Below, piece after piece: positions 24,706 to 35,713 of a DNA stretch of 64,000 bases (positions are counted from its first letter, which is position 1; each line of letters starts with the position of its first letter). Source of the DNA: Cyathus striatus (taxonomy: Eukaryota > Basidiomycota > Agaricomycetes > Agaricales > Nidulariaceae); contig JAOVFP010000005.1 of NCBI GenBank assembly GCA_025738555.1, positions 1,984,001 through 2,048,000 of the forward strand, in the 5' to 3' direction. The notes beneath the pieces are model-generated. The model was not told the DNA's origin and did no database searches. It saw only the letters and a program-made list of their open reading frames with translations. The position numbers and the translations under genes are program-made.

Positions 24706-25030
24706 AGCTGTTGATGATTACCATGTCAGTTTTGAAGTCCAGTTTTACCTTCAGATCTTGCATAGTGGGTGTTCCCACTATCATGTCATAGTGGTCAAAG
24801 TTAGCTATGTCAGCATATGTCAGTTTTTTGGCTCCTGGTAATTCTAGGTCCAAATATGTCCCATATTTTATGGTGGATCAGCTCCCAATAGTCCCCAGCT
24901 GCAGGATGTATTCTTTGGAAAGCCTGCTTACTGCTATATCAGCCATTTGGACATAGGTCAGGGTTATCCCTGTGGTTGTGCTCCCAGAGTCCTATAGTGT
25001 CCATGCTTTTGATTTTCCTATGGGTATGTA
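24706..25030 (-). pseudogene. Retropepsin-like protease relic, locus A
   Basis: Read leftwards from about 25010, the active-site triad DSGSTT is followed by ITLTYVQMADIAVSRL, an in-frame stop within the segment after LGTIGS, ADIANFDHYDMIVGTPTM, and LKVKLDFKTDM. This is the order of a Ty3/gypsy aspartic protease (D-S-G, then the hydrophobic IVG flap region). A TAG lies immediately before the DSG. The sequence breaks at giant element 2. Confidence 0.7.
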
Positions 25031-26990
25031 GGTTGCCAGGCACTCTCTTTGTTCTACTGGGAGTAGTGGTTGTTCAATTCTTCCCTTTGTGGCTCTCAAA
25101 GTCACCCTTCAGCTTCAGATTGTTGGCTCTGTCAGGGTGTATGCTGGTGGTGGTGCCACTGGGTACACTACTGATACTCTCATTGAGTCCTGGTGGTAGT
25201 ACAGGTGGTAGTAATCTGACCTGCTGTCCATTTCATATCCTGGGGATTCCTCAATGTCAATATGAACCACATCTTCCTCATCTCCATACAGACTTTGCCC
25301 ATCACCACTGTTATCAGGTGTTTTCTGATTGTTTTGGTGTTCCCTTGTGTCGGTGTCCTCATTTATTGAGTGTGCTGCTATTAGGTGTTCTCATTGGGGG
25401 GGGGGGCAGTCCCTTCTGAAGTGTCCCATTTTATTGCAGTTATAGCACATTGTGGAGGAGCCAGCCTTCACTGGTGTTGTTGGTTTTGCCGGAGCTACTA
25501 TTTGGACTTGTTGTGCTGGGTGAGGGGCACCCTTTACCTCTTGTGGAGTGGTTGCTGGCCTTGGTGCTGGTCTGGGGTCTGTTGCCAGTGTTTGGGTGAT
25601 TCCCCTCGTATTCTCTGCATTTGCAGGTTGTGGTGCAGGTATAATCCTGTGGTTTTTGCTATGGTGCTGTATCCGATTTGGTACTTGTTCCTGGGCTCTG
25701 GTATGTGAAGTGTTGTTTTGTGTTGAAGGTGTTCACATACTGAGGGGTTCTATGAAGTTTTCTAAGTACCTATGCACATTTTGGCTGGTGCAATATGAGG
25801 CCTCAAGTACTCATCCTTCTGCAAGGAATTCCTTGGATGAGTTCATTTCAGGGGATAGTCCCATGTCTTCTAGTAGCTTTCTCCAGATGGTGGAGGGCAT
25901 GGCCTTAAAGAATACATGAGTGAATTCATGGTCATCAGGAGGCATTGCCATGCATTGCAAGTGGTCAGTCAGTGTATTGTATAATTCTTGGAGCCCCTGC
26001 TCTATTACATAGTGTGTCTTGTAGAAGGCCTCTCTGGCCTCCTGGTTGTTTGAGATGTGAACAAACCTGTTGTATAGTTCAATTATGATGTTGTTGAATG
26101 ACCAATGATTCCTTGCTCTCATGGGTGATGCAACATGTTGGAAGTACCACCTTTTGGCTTCTCCAGTGAGGACTTCAGGTAGGAGCAATATACACTCCCT
26201 ATTGCACTGTGGTCCTCCTAGTTGGCAGATGCACAAGTTTGCCATGAGGCCAAGTAGCCATTGTTCCAACTTGAAGAACAGTGACAATGCCCCTGAGTAC
26301 TTGTCTACTGATTTGGGGTTGTACTGAAGGGGCCTACATCCTTCTGGTAATTCTAGCCTGGTGGCTAGGTATTCATGTAAAGTCAAGTGCAGGTGTTCCT
26401 GCAGTTGGTTCTGGTGATATTCTTGTGCTTCTAGTGTGGCCAGTCATATCAATAAGCTCCTGTGTGGGGTAGCAGTGAGTACTGCCTGCCCCATCTTGCC
26501 ATTGTTGGTATTATAGTATCCTCTGGTCCATCCAGTTCTTCCAGTTCAGGTTCATGTTCTATGATTGGTTGTAGTTGGTTGTTCCTATGATTGTACCCTG
26601 TAATTGTGGGTATCCCACCAGGTTGGGGCTTTGTTAGTTTGAATTGAGTTTGGGCCATGGTTGTATTTCTTGGGGATGTGGCCTTGCCTGGTTGCCTTAT
26701 CCTATCCAGGTCTACTGGGTCAGGACTATTGAACAGGATGCCCTGTTCCTCAATGTTGGTAACTCCGTGAATGCTGATGTCTTTGTTCCTCATGCACTGG
26801 AGTTCCAGCCGGTTGTCCCATCATAGGGCTCTTGGAATTTGTGTGTTCAAATGGACTCTATTTGGTCTTATTGTGACATTTCGTGGAATGAAACTCATTC
26901 CTTGGTACTGATAATGTCTCTAGTGGGTGGAAGCTCAGTGCTTCCCTAGTGACAGTGTTTGCTGTGTTTTGTACAGGAGGTGGAGCATCC
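25031..26990 (-). pseudogene. Gag relic (capsid and zinc knuckle), locus A
   Basis: A retrotransposon Gag read leftwards. The capsid-like region (26386-25811) is open and contains FKLEQWLLGLM, GEAKRWYFQHV, FNNIIIELYNRF and LTDHLQCMAMPPDD, a layout typical of Ty3/gypsy capsids. Downstream at about 25440-25395 lies a CCHC zinc knuckle, CYNCNKMGHFRRDC, that would bind the RNA genome. A poly-C tract of about ten follows it. The N-terminal part (26793-26449 and 26990-26827) is in broken frames and is cut by the gypsy dimer; its continuation is at 40320-40923. Confidence 0.7.
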
Positions 26991-26996
26991 TGAACT

Positions 26997-27609
26997 TGTC
27001 ATATCCGTGACAATCCCTGTACCATTGGAGTCAACTCCGGGTTTACTCCGCTTTTAGTACGTTTCCTCCGGACTATGTATACTTGTTATATATCGAACTC
27101 TTCCTTACTAATGTTTACTTGTATCTGTTTACTTGTTCCTTCCCTTTAATATTACTACCTCGTTCTCCGGCCGCGGCCATTTCTCCTATGACTATAATCT
27201 AGAGGCGTACTACTAGTTTACCATGTTCTACATTTCATGGAGTTTACTTAACCCTAGGATGCCACATACCCATGGGCATTACTCCGTATGCATTCGGACA
27301 AAGTAGTTTACTATATAAACTACTCCTGTAATGTAGATAGACTTCAGTTTCAAATCAACTACGTTTACACCTTTCTCCCACTTGGGCCTTGAGCCAACTC
27401 CGCTATCTTGCTACTTACTCCGCTTTGTTCTAAATACGGAACTGGAAGTCCAAGGGGCGCAACACACAAGTTGAAGCCAACGTTCCACTACTACTCCCGT
27501 ACTTGTTCACTTTCTCCACACACCCTACTAACGTGGTACAAGTTACTCCGCTACTTAGACTATCTCCTCCGAGGTTCTTGTCCCTAGTGGAATAGAACGG
27601 GACGTGACA
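26997..27609 (+). repeat. LTR 1 of the gypsy dimer
   Basis: 613 bp, beginning TGTCATATCCGTGAC and ending GGGACGTGACA, with the TG...CA ends standard for LTRs. It is 3 bp longer than the other two because of an extra ACT near 27487. A TATATAAA-like stretch at about 27312-27318 is a plausible promoter. Confidence 0.95.
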
Positions 27610-27662
27610 GTATTTGAAACTCACTCCCTTGGATTTTCTCCGCACTTTTTGTCTTTTCTCCG

Positions 27663-27917
27663 ATGGCTACTCGTACCGAGACTGCTCATCAACGCAGTCA
27701 CCAGCAGCAAACAATCCCGCTGCAAGCCCGACGCAGTAATCGTTTGGCTTCTCAGCAATCTGCTGCTCGACATACGACTACCATCCCGCGACCTCTTTCT
27801 GTTTCTCGTTCTCCTGTTCCAGAGTCGGCCAGTGCATTGGTCTCGAGAATTCCTGTCTTGGCCGGACGTGCTCAACGGGTGCTGCAACCAGCATTCGAGT
27901 ATGTCAGCAATGCCTGA
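27663..27917 (+). CDS. 84-codon frame ahead of gag, same frame, ends TGA
   Basis: Begins with ATG 54 nt after the LTR (MATRTETAHQRSHQQQ), basic and Gln/Arg-rich, and ends with TGA at 27915-27917. The next in-frame ATG, the gag start used here, is only one codon further. It could be the true Gag N-terminus interrupted by a CGA-to-TGA change or read through, or a separate leader peptide. Copy 2 has the identical arrangement at 34018-34272, but the copies are too similar for that to prove selection. Confidence 0.45.
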   Translation: MATRTETAHQRSHQQQTIPLQARRSNRLASQQSAARHTTTIPRPLSVSRSPVPESASALVSRIPVLAGRAQRVLQPAFEYVSNA

Positions 27918-27920
27918 CCC

Positions 27921-29349
27921 ATGCCACTTGTTTTTCCATTTGACCCAACACTCATTCCACATGCTACCATTGACTCCGACCCGCGAGCTCCAACTCCGAG
28001 TCTAGCACCCCCTAAAGCACCTATACCTTCAGGTGCTGGGAGCGCTCCGCCACCACCTCCACCCGGAGATAATGGCAATGGGGGCAATGGTTACGAATCA
28101 TCTGAGGACAGCTCCAACCATGAGCCCTCTGATGGTAATTCTCAGTTTGGTGACGTTGAGGATGAAGTTCCTCCCTCTGATCACGGAGATTCTGCAGGCC
28201 ATGGAGGAACTCCTCCTGGTGGGCCTGGCAGACCTGGAGGCTCTGGTCCTTCATCACATGGCTCCTCTCGCTCCTCTCGCTCATCCTCCTACCGCCCTCG
28301 TCGACGTCATTATGATGGAGAAGATGTGGTTGGTGCTCTGACTACTATAGTCGAGCGCATTATGGATCGGCCACCTCCTACTCCTGCACCACGTGACAAG
28401 AAAGTCAAAGCGCCTGACATCTTCGATGGCTCTAGCACTGATAAGCTGGATGCATTCCTAACTCAGTGCCGCCTAAATTTCCGGAACAACCCCCACCTTT
28501 ACAACAGTGACCAGGCGAAAGTTGACTATACGTTAACTTTTCTCCGGGGATCTGCAGGGGCTTTGTTCAGTTCACATCTGGATGAGGATGTTTATGAGCG
28601 CTGGATGGATGATTGGCTCTTTTTCGTTAGTTTGCTCCGGACTCACTTCGGACAAACTAACCCCCGAGCAGAGGCTGAACTGGAGATCCGTGCACTGAAG
28701 ATGGAAAACAACCATCGCATCACTTCGTACGAAATCGATTTCAACAAGTATGCTACCTTGTTGAACTGGGACGACCCATCCCTCACCTCACAATACTACT
28801 ATGGGTTATGTCCGCGCATTAAGGACAAAATCTCCGGCAGGGAGATTCCTCGTCCTGAATCCCTTCAGCCTATGAAGGCTTTGGCCCAGGGTTTCGATCA
28901 GCGTCATTGGGAGCGCAGTACTGAGCGTGCCATTGAGGAGAGGTGTCACAAGGGTGCTGCTGCACCTTCCAAGACTCTTCCTCCGGCTTCCAACAATAGG
29001 AACCGGGAAACACTCCTGCAGAGCCTGCTGCCTCCACCTCTAATGCCGCATCAGTACCCACTCCCAGCACTTCCTCCGGGTCTACAGCCCAACCACGCCG
29101 TCCTGCCTCTCAAGGCCCGGACTTAACAGGTAAATTAGGACCTGATGGTAAGTTAACTCCGGAGGAGCGCAAACGTCGTTTGGACAACAAGCTCTGCTTG
29201 TTTTGTGCTAAAGCTGGACACATGGCTAAGGATTGCCGCAAGGCTACATCCACAGCTGCAAGAGCACGCGCTGCTGCTATTTCCTCCGAGGCGTCTGCCC
29301 CGGTGAGCCCCACTACAGGGAGTTCAAAAAATAGAGTGCGGTCCTTGTA
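27921..29349 (+). pseudogene. gag, copy 1 (one homopolymer frameshift)
   Basis: Gag of the young element. A Pro/Gly/Ser-rich N-terminal third precedes the capsid-like domain (KAPDIFDGSSTDKLDAFL, FLRGSAGALFSSHL, WLFFVSLLRTHFG). The frame breaks at about 29005, where copy 2 has one more G. The rest, in another frame, carries the CCHC knuckle [14 protein letters not shown] (about 29195-29240). The A-run at the gag end has six A here against seven in copy 2. Capsid and knuckle package the RNA intermediate. Confidence 0.85.
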
Positions 29350-32300
29350 ACTCCGCACAAGTCGAGGGCCGCGTTCCTCTCCCTTGTGCTCTTATGGAGG
29401 TAAGACTTAACGCGTCCGCTCTTTCAGACCCTCAGGCTGTACATATACCGCTCTCCTCTCCATCTCCTATAACACTGAACATTTTACTTACCTATGCTGC
29501 CCTTATTGACTCCGGCTCTACTCACTGTTTCATTGACTCATTCTTCGTCCGGAGAAATCACCTACCTACAACTCCTATAACCCCGATAGCATTACGACTG
29601 TTTGACGGCACCACAAACTCTACTCTTACAGAAAGTACTACTTTGCCTGTAACGTTTCCATCTGGTGAATGCATCTCCCTTGCACTTTATGTGACTCCGC
29701 TTGATTCTTCTTGTTCCGTGGTTCTAGGATTTAACTGGCTCTCCCAATACAATCCGTTGATTGACTGGGTACAGAGACGCATACTTCGCTCCAAACCACT
29801 GTTACAGAGGAATCATCTCCGCTTTCGTCGACCCCTGCTCCGAAGGATACTCCTTCATTGCCACCTGCTTCACCAGATGAGACCTCATCTCCTCCGCCAG
29901 ACTCTTGTCCTCCTCCGAGCATCTCTATGATTAATGCTGCTGCATTTCTTAGAGCTAGCAAACTTGAAGGGTCTCAAACCTTCAGGATACATCTCGGTGC
30001 TGTAGTCTCTGCGTCTGCTGCTGCCGCTATGGCCACAGAGACCATTGACCTTTCTAATGTTCCCTCGGACTACCACGAGTTTGCTGACGTCTTCAGCAAG
30101 AACCAAGCAGATACACTTGCTCCACACCGTCCTTACGATCTTAAAATCAATTTGGACGAAGGCTCTTCTCCTCCAGTTGGTATGATCTATTCCCTTTCCC
30201 AATCCGAGCTTGGATCTTTACGGGAGTTCATTGACGAACATCTCCGTATTGGCTTCATACGTCCTTCGCGTTCTCCGCATGGAGCACCAGTGCTCTTTGT
30301 CCGGAAGAAGGATGGTTCACTTCGGCTTTGTGTCGATTTCCGTGGACTCAATGCCATTTCCAAGAAGGATAGGTACCCTCTCCCTCTCATTGCCGACCTC
30401 CTTGATAGTCCTCGCAAGGCTCGAATTTATTCTAAAATCGACCTCCGCCACGCTTACCATCTTGTCCGTATCACTGACGGAGATGAATGGAAGACTGCCT
30501 TTCGCACTCGCTATGGCTCGTTTGAATGGCTAGTAATGCCATTTGGACTTACCAATGCACCTGCAGCCTTTCAACGTTTTATGAACGACATCTTCAAGGA
30601 TTTACTTGACGTGTGCGTAATAGTTTACCTCGACGATATTCTTATCTACTCCAATAACATGGAGGAACATCGTCGACACGTTAAGGAAGTCCTACGCCGA
30701 TTACGAAAGCATGGTCTTTATGCCCGGGCAGATAAGTGTGAATTCCACACAGAGTCTGTTGAGTACCTTGGTTTCGTTCTTTCTCCGTCCGGCCTCACAA
30801 TGTCTAAGGACAAAGTCCAAACAATTCAGGATTGGCCTGAGCCTAGAAAAGTGAAAGATGTTCAATCTTTCCTTGGCTTCGCCAATTTCTACCGACGTTT
30901 CATCCGAGATTACTCGGACATCGTTGTTTCATTAACACGTCTTACCCGGAAGGGTTTGAAGTGGGACTTTACTCCGGCATGCCGTGCGGCGTTCAATCAT
31001 CTGAAAGATGCTTTCAGTACTGCTCCAGTGCTTACACACTGGGTGCCAGATGTGCAGATTATAGTAGAGACTGATGCTTCAGACTATGCACTCGGAGCTA
31101 TTCTCTCTATTATCGCTGACGATGGCGATATCCACCCTATAGCATTCCACTCCAGGACCTTTACTGCTCCGGAGTTGAACTATGACACCCATGACAAAGA
31201 ACTCCTAGCGATCTTTGAAGCTTTCAAAGTATGGCGACATTACTTGGAGGGTTCTGGTATTCCAATCGACGTGGTCACTGATCACAAGAACCTTGAATAC
31301 TTCTCCACCACCAAGATCCTTACTCGTCGTCAAGCCCGTTGGTCGGAGTATCTTTCTCAATTCAATCTAGTTATACGTTTTCGTCCGGGGAAGCTCGGAG
31401 CTAAACCAGATGCATTAACTAGACGCTGGGACGTCTATCCTAAAGAGGGGGATAACGACTATGCCACAGTCAATCCGCATAACTTTAGGCCAGTTTTCAC
31501 TCAAGAACAACTCACTACCTCGTTGCGAGCTACTATTCTCTTCCTACCGATTCTCGGAGCTAGCATAGTTATGGACGTTGAGCAGCTTCATCATGATATC
31601 CTGATCGCTCAACCTACTGACACTGTTGCTGCCATCCATCTCCGAGATCCCACTGGTCGTTGGTCAGTCGGAACGGACAAATTACTCCGTCTCGATGAAC
31701 GTATCTATGTTCCCAATGACAATTCCCTTCGCCTCCGCGTTCTCCAGTACAAGCATGATCACATCCTTGCTGGACACCCCGGTCAAAACAAGACCTTGTC
31801 CATCATCAGGCGTGAATACACTTGGCCCGGCCTCCACACTTATATCAAGGACTACTGTAAGTCCTGTACCACTTGCATGCGATCTAAACCCCAAAGGCAT
31901 CGACCCTATGGCACTTTGAAGCAACTCCCAATTCCGGGACGTCCATGGAGTTCTATATCAATGGATTTCATCGAAACACTTCCTAAGTCCGGTTCAGAAG
32001 AGTATAACTCCGTTCTGGTCGTCGTAGATCGTTTCAGCAAGCAGGCAATATTCATCCCCTGTTATAACACCATTACCTCCGCCCAACTCGCTCAGCTCTT
32101 CGTCTTGCACGTATTTTCTAAACATGGTGTTCCAGAGCATGTTACCTCCGACAGAGGCTCGGAGTTCATCTCTCATTTCTTCCGTTCATTGGGCAAAGTC
32201 CTCGACATGACCTTGCACTTTACCTCCGGGTACCACCCAGAGGGTGATGGACAAACAGAACGTATCAACCAAGTTCTGGAGCAATATGTCCGCATTTACT

Positions 32301-33043
32301 GCAATTACCAGCAGGACAACTGGGCTGTTCTACTCCCTCTCGCTGAGTTCGCGTATAATAATACTCCGAGCTCGACCACTAATACAACCCCTTTCTTCGC
32401 CAACAAGGGTTATCACCCAGCAATAACAGTTCATCCGGAACGAGATGTTACTGCAGCTAAAGCACGGGAATTTGCCATTGACCTCCAAGAACTTCACGAA
32501 CTCCTCAAGATCGAAATAGCACTTGCTCAAAAGCGTTATCAAGTTGGAGCAGACAACCGTCGGTTGCCAGCTCCGGAGTTCAAGGTTGGAACAAAGGCTT
32601 TTGTCCGCGCTAAGTTCTTTAAATCTACTCGTCCAGCAAAAAAGTTTGCTGAAAAGTATTATGGTCCATACGAGATTATTGCCGAGACTGGATCCCACTC
32701 CCACACCTTACGCCTCCCCACCAACTTTCGCTCAGTTCATCCAGTCTTCCACGTCTCTATGCTCGAGCCAGCCACAGAAAATCCTTTCCCTGAACGTGAA
32801 ATACCTCCGCCTCCTCCGGTGGAACTTGATGGCGACATCGAGTACGAAGTCAGCGAAATCTGTGACTCCAAGTTAGATCGTCGTTGCAAATGCAAACTCC
32901 AGTATCTAGTCCGCTGGTCTGGATACGAGGGCACGGACGAAGAGTTAACTTGGCTAGCTGCAACGGAGCTAGAGCATGCTTTTGAACTTATTCAGGAGTT
33001 CCATTCAAAATATCCTGATAAGCCCAATCCAGACACCACTTAG
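29350..33043 (+). pseudogene. pol, copy 1: protease-RT-RNase H-integrase-chromodomain (one frameshift)
   Basis: The protease is in the first segment ([20 protein letters not shown]), which loses frame near 29790 where one T is missing relative to copy 2. A 1061-codon frame then holds reverse transcriptase ([23 protein letters not shown]), RNase H (ETDASDYALGAIL, VVTDHKNLEYF), and integrase. The integrase shows an HHCC finger (HILAGHPG ... CKSCTTC) and catalytic landmarks MDFIE, TSDRGSEF and HPEGDGQTERIN. A C-terminal chromodomain (LQYLVRWSGYEGTDEELTW) marks it as a chromovirus, a lineage whose chromodomain is thought to steer integration to heterochromatin. Stop TAG at 33041-33043. Confidence 0.9.
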
Positions 33044-33341
33044 ACTTTACTCCGCTTTCACTCTTTTTCTTAGTTTCAATCCCTAGTGCACTCAGCGCAC
33101 ACATACACCAAAAAACAATTCAAAGTCCAAAACCTACAAAACATTTTTCTCCTGTCTATGCACATTTTCCTCCGGCTCGATTTTCATTTCTATCTTCATT
33201 TTCACTCCCAGACTCATTATCTCCGCCACAGTATCATTTACTCCACCTCTGGCATTGCCCTCAGCAATCTCCGGAGTTTTTTCACTGCTGAATAAGCATA
33301 ACTATTCCTATTCGTCTCAAAGGCCTCGAAGGCTCGGCCTT

Positions 33342-33354
33342 AATGGGAGGATAC
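33342..33354 (+). other. Polypurine tract, copy 1
   Basis: AATGGGAGGATAC lies immediately upstream of LTR 2 and is purine-rich, the expected place for the plus-strand primer. The equivalent in copy 2 is at 39697-39709. Confidence 0.6.
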
Positions 33355-33964
33355 TGTCATATCCGTGACAATCCCTGTACCATTGGAGTCAACTCCGGGT
33401 TTACTCCGCTTTTAGTACGTTTCCTCCGGACTATGTATACTTGTTATATATCGAACTCTTCCTTACTAATGTTTACTTGTATCTGTTTACTTGTTCCTTC
33501 CCTTTAATATTACTACCTCGTTCTCCGGCCGCGGCCATTTCTCCTATGACTATAATCTAGAGGCGTACTACTAGTTTACCATGTTCTACATTTCATGGAG
33601 TTTACTTAACCCTAGGATGCCACATACCCATGGGCATTACTCCGTATGCATTCGGACAAAGTAGTTTACTATATAAACTACTCCTGTAATGTAGATAGAC
33701 TTCAGTTTCAAATCAACTACGTTTACACCTTTCTCCCACTTGGGCCTTGAGCCAACTCCGCTATCTTGCTACTTACTCCGCTTTGTTCTAAATACGGAAC
33801 TGGAAGTCCAAGGGGCGCAACACACAAGTTGAAGCCAACGTTCCACTACTCCCGTACTTGTTCACTTTCTCCACACACCCTACTAACGTGGTACAAGTTA
33901 CTCCGCTACTTAGACTATCTCCTCCGAGGTTCTTGTCCCTAGTGGAATAGAACGGGACGTGACA
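33355..33964 (+). repeat. LTR 2, shared middle LTR of the dimer
   Basis: 610 bp; serves as 3' LTR of copy 1 and 5' LTR of copy 2. By inspection it is the same as LTR 3 and differs from LTR 1 by lack of one ACT. There is no GAACT duplication on either side, as expected for an internal LTR of a tandem dimer. Confidence 0.95.
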
Positions 33965-34017
33965 GTATTTGAAACTCACTCCCTTGGATTTTCTCCGCAC
34001 TTTTTGTCTTTTCTCCG

Positions 34018-34272
34018 ATGGCTACTCGTACCGAGACTGCTCATCAACGCAGTCACCAGCAGCAAACAATCCCGCTGCAAGCCCGACGCAGTAATCGTTT
34101 GGCTTCTCAGCAATCTGCTGCTCGACATACGACTACCATCCCGCGACCTCTTTCTGTTTCTCGTTCTCCTGTTCCAGAGTCGGCCAGTGCATTGGTCTCG
34201 AGAATTCCTGTCTTGGCCGGACGTGCTCAACGGGTGCTGCAACCAGCATTCGAGTATGTCAGCAATGCCTGA
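34018..34272 (+). CDS. 84-codon frame ahead of gag, copy 2
   Basis: Identical by inspection to 27663-27917: MATRTETAHQ start, basic, ending in TGA (34270-34272) one codon before the gag ATG at 34276 in the same frame. Same alternatives as for copy 1. Confidence 0.4.
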   Translation: MATRTETAHQRSHQQQTIPLQARRSNRLASQQSAARHTTTIPRPLSVSRSPVPESASALVSRIPVLAGRAQRVLQPAFEYVSNA

Positions 34273-34275
34273 CCC

Positions 34276-35689
34276 ATGCCACTTGTTTTTCCATTTGACC
34301 CAACACTCATTCCACATGCTACCATTGACTCCGACCCGCGAGCTCCAACTCCGAGTCTAGCACCCCTAAAGCACCTATACCTTCAGGTGCTGGGAGCGCT
34401 CCGCCACCACCTCCACCCGGAGATAATGGCAATGGGGGCAATGGTTACGAATCATCTGAGGACAGCTCCAACCATGAGCCCTCTGATGGTAATTCTCAGT
34501 TTGGTGACGTTGAGGATGAAGTTCCTCCCTCTGATCACGGAGATTCTGCAGGCCATGGAGGAACTCCTCCTGGTGGGCCTGGCAGACCTGGAGGCTCTGG
34601 TCCTTCATCACATGGCTCCTCTCGCTCCTCTCGCTCATCCTCCTACCGCCCTCGTCGACGTCATTATGATGGAGAAGATGTGGTTGGTGCTCTGACTACT
34701 ATAGTCGAGCGCATTATGGATCGGCCACCTCCTACTCCTGCACCACGTGACAAGAAAGTCAAAGCGCCTGACATCTTCGATGGCTCTAGCACTGATAAGC
34801 TGGATGCATTCCTAACTCAGTGCCGCCTAAATTTCCGGAACAACCCCCACCTTTACAACAGTGACCAGGCGAAAGTTGACTATACGTTAACTTTTCTCCG
34901 GGGATCTGCAGGGGCTTTGTTCAGTTCACATCTGGATGAGGATGTTTATGAGCGCTGGATGGATGATTGGCTCTTTTTCGTTAGTTTGCTCCGGACTCAC
35001 TTCGGACAAACTAACCCCGAGCAGAGGCTGAACTGGAGATCCGTGCACTGAAGATGGAAAACAACCATCGCATCACTTCGTACGAAATCGATTTCAACAA
35101 GTATGCTACCTTGTTGAACTGGGACGACCCATCCCTCACCTCACAATACTACTATGGGTTATGTCCGCGCATTAAGGACAAAATCTCCGGCAGGGAGATT
35201 CCTCGTCCTGAATCCCTTCAGCCTATGAAGGCTTTGGCCCAGGGTTTCGATCAGCGTCATTGGGAGCGCAGTACTGAGCGTGCCATTGAGGAGAGGTGTC
35301 ACAAGGGTGCTGCTGCACCTTCCAAGACTCTTCCTCCGGCTTCCAACAATAGGAACCGGGGAAACACTCCTGCAGAGCCTGCTGCCTCCACCTCTAATGC
35401 CGCATCAGTACCCACTCCCAGCACTTCCTCCGGGTCTACAGCCCAACCACGCCGTCCTGCCTCTCAAGGCCCGGACTTAACAGGTAAATTAGGACCTGAT
35501 GGTAAGTTAACTCCGGAGGAGCGCAAACGTCGTTTGGACAACAAGCTCTGCTTGTTTTGTGCTAAAGCTGGACACATGGCTAAGGATTGCCGCAAGGCTA
35601 CATCCACAGCTGCAAGAGCACGCGCTGCTGCTATTTCCTCCGAGGCGTCTGCCCCGGTGAGCCCCACTACAGGGAGTTCAAAAAAATAG
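34276..35689 (+). pseudogene. gag, copy 2 (two homopolymer frameshifts)
   Basis: Same protein as in copy 1, but one C is missing near 34365 and another near 35015, so the N-terminal, capsid and C-terminal parts lie in separate frames. The last frame (from ATG 35054) runs intact through the CCHC knuckle [14 protein letters not shown] to TAG at 35687-35689. That stop falls directly after A AAA AAA, and pol continues in the -1 frame. Confidence 0.85.
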
Positions 35690-35713
35690 AGTGCGGTCCT
35701 TGTAACTCCGCAC
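35680..35713 (+). promoter_or_regulatory. Candidate -1 ribosomal frameshift signal, gag-pol junction
   Basis: In the gag frame the codons read TCA AAA AAA TAG, giving the canonical slippery heptamer A AAA AAA directly before the gag stop. A -1 slip enters the pol frame. Four nt downstream lies a perfect 6-bp stem, GTGCGG (35691-35696) with CCGCAC (35708-35713), enclosing an 11-nt loop. Copy 1 has one A fewer, which would spoil it. An eight-A run would simply fuse gag and pol, so the call depends on the A count being right. Confidence 0.5.

Noticed and set aside
27604..28341. Plus- and minus-strand frames of 70-130 codons at the start of each gypsy copy
   Set aside because: Shadows of gag; repeated identically in both copies only because the copies are identical.
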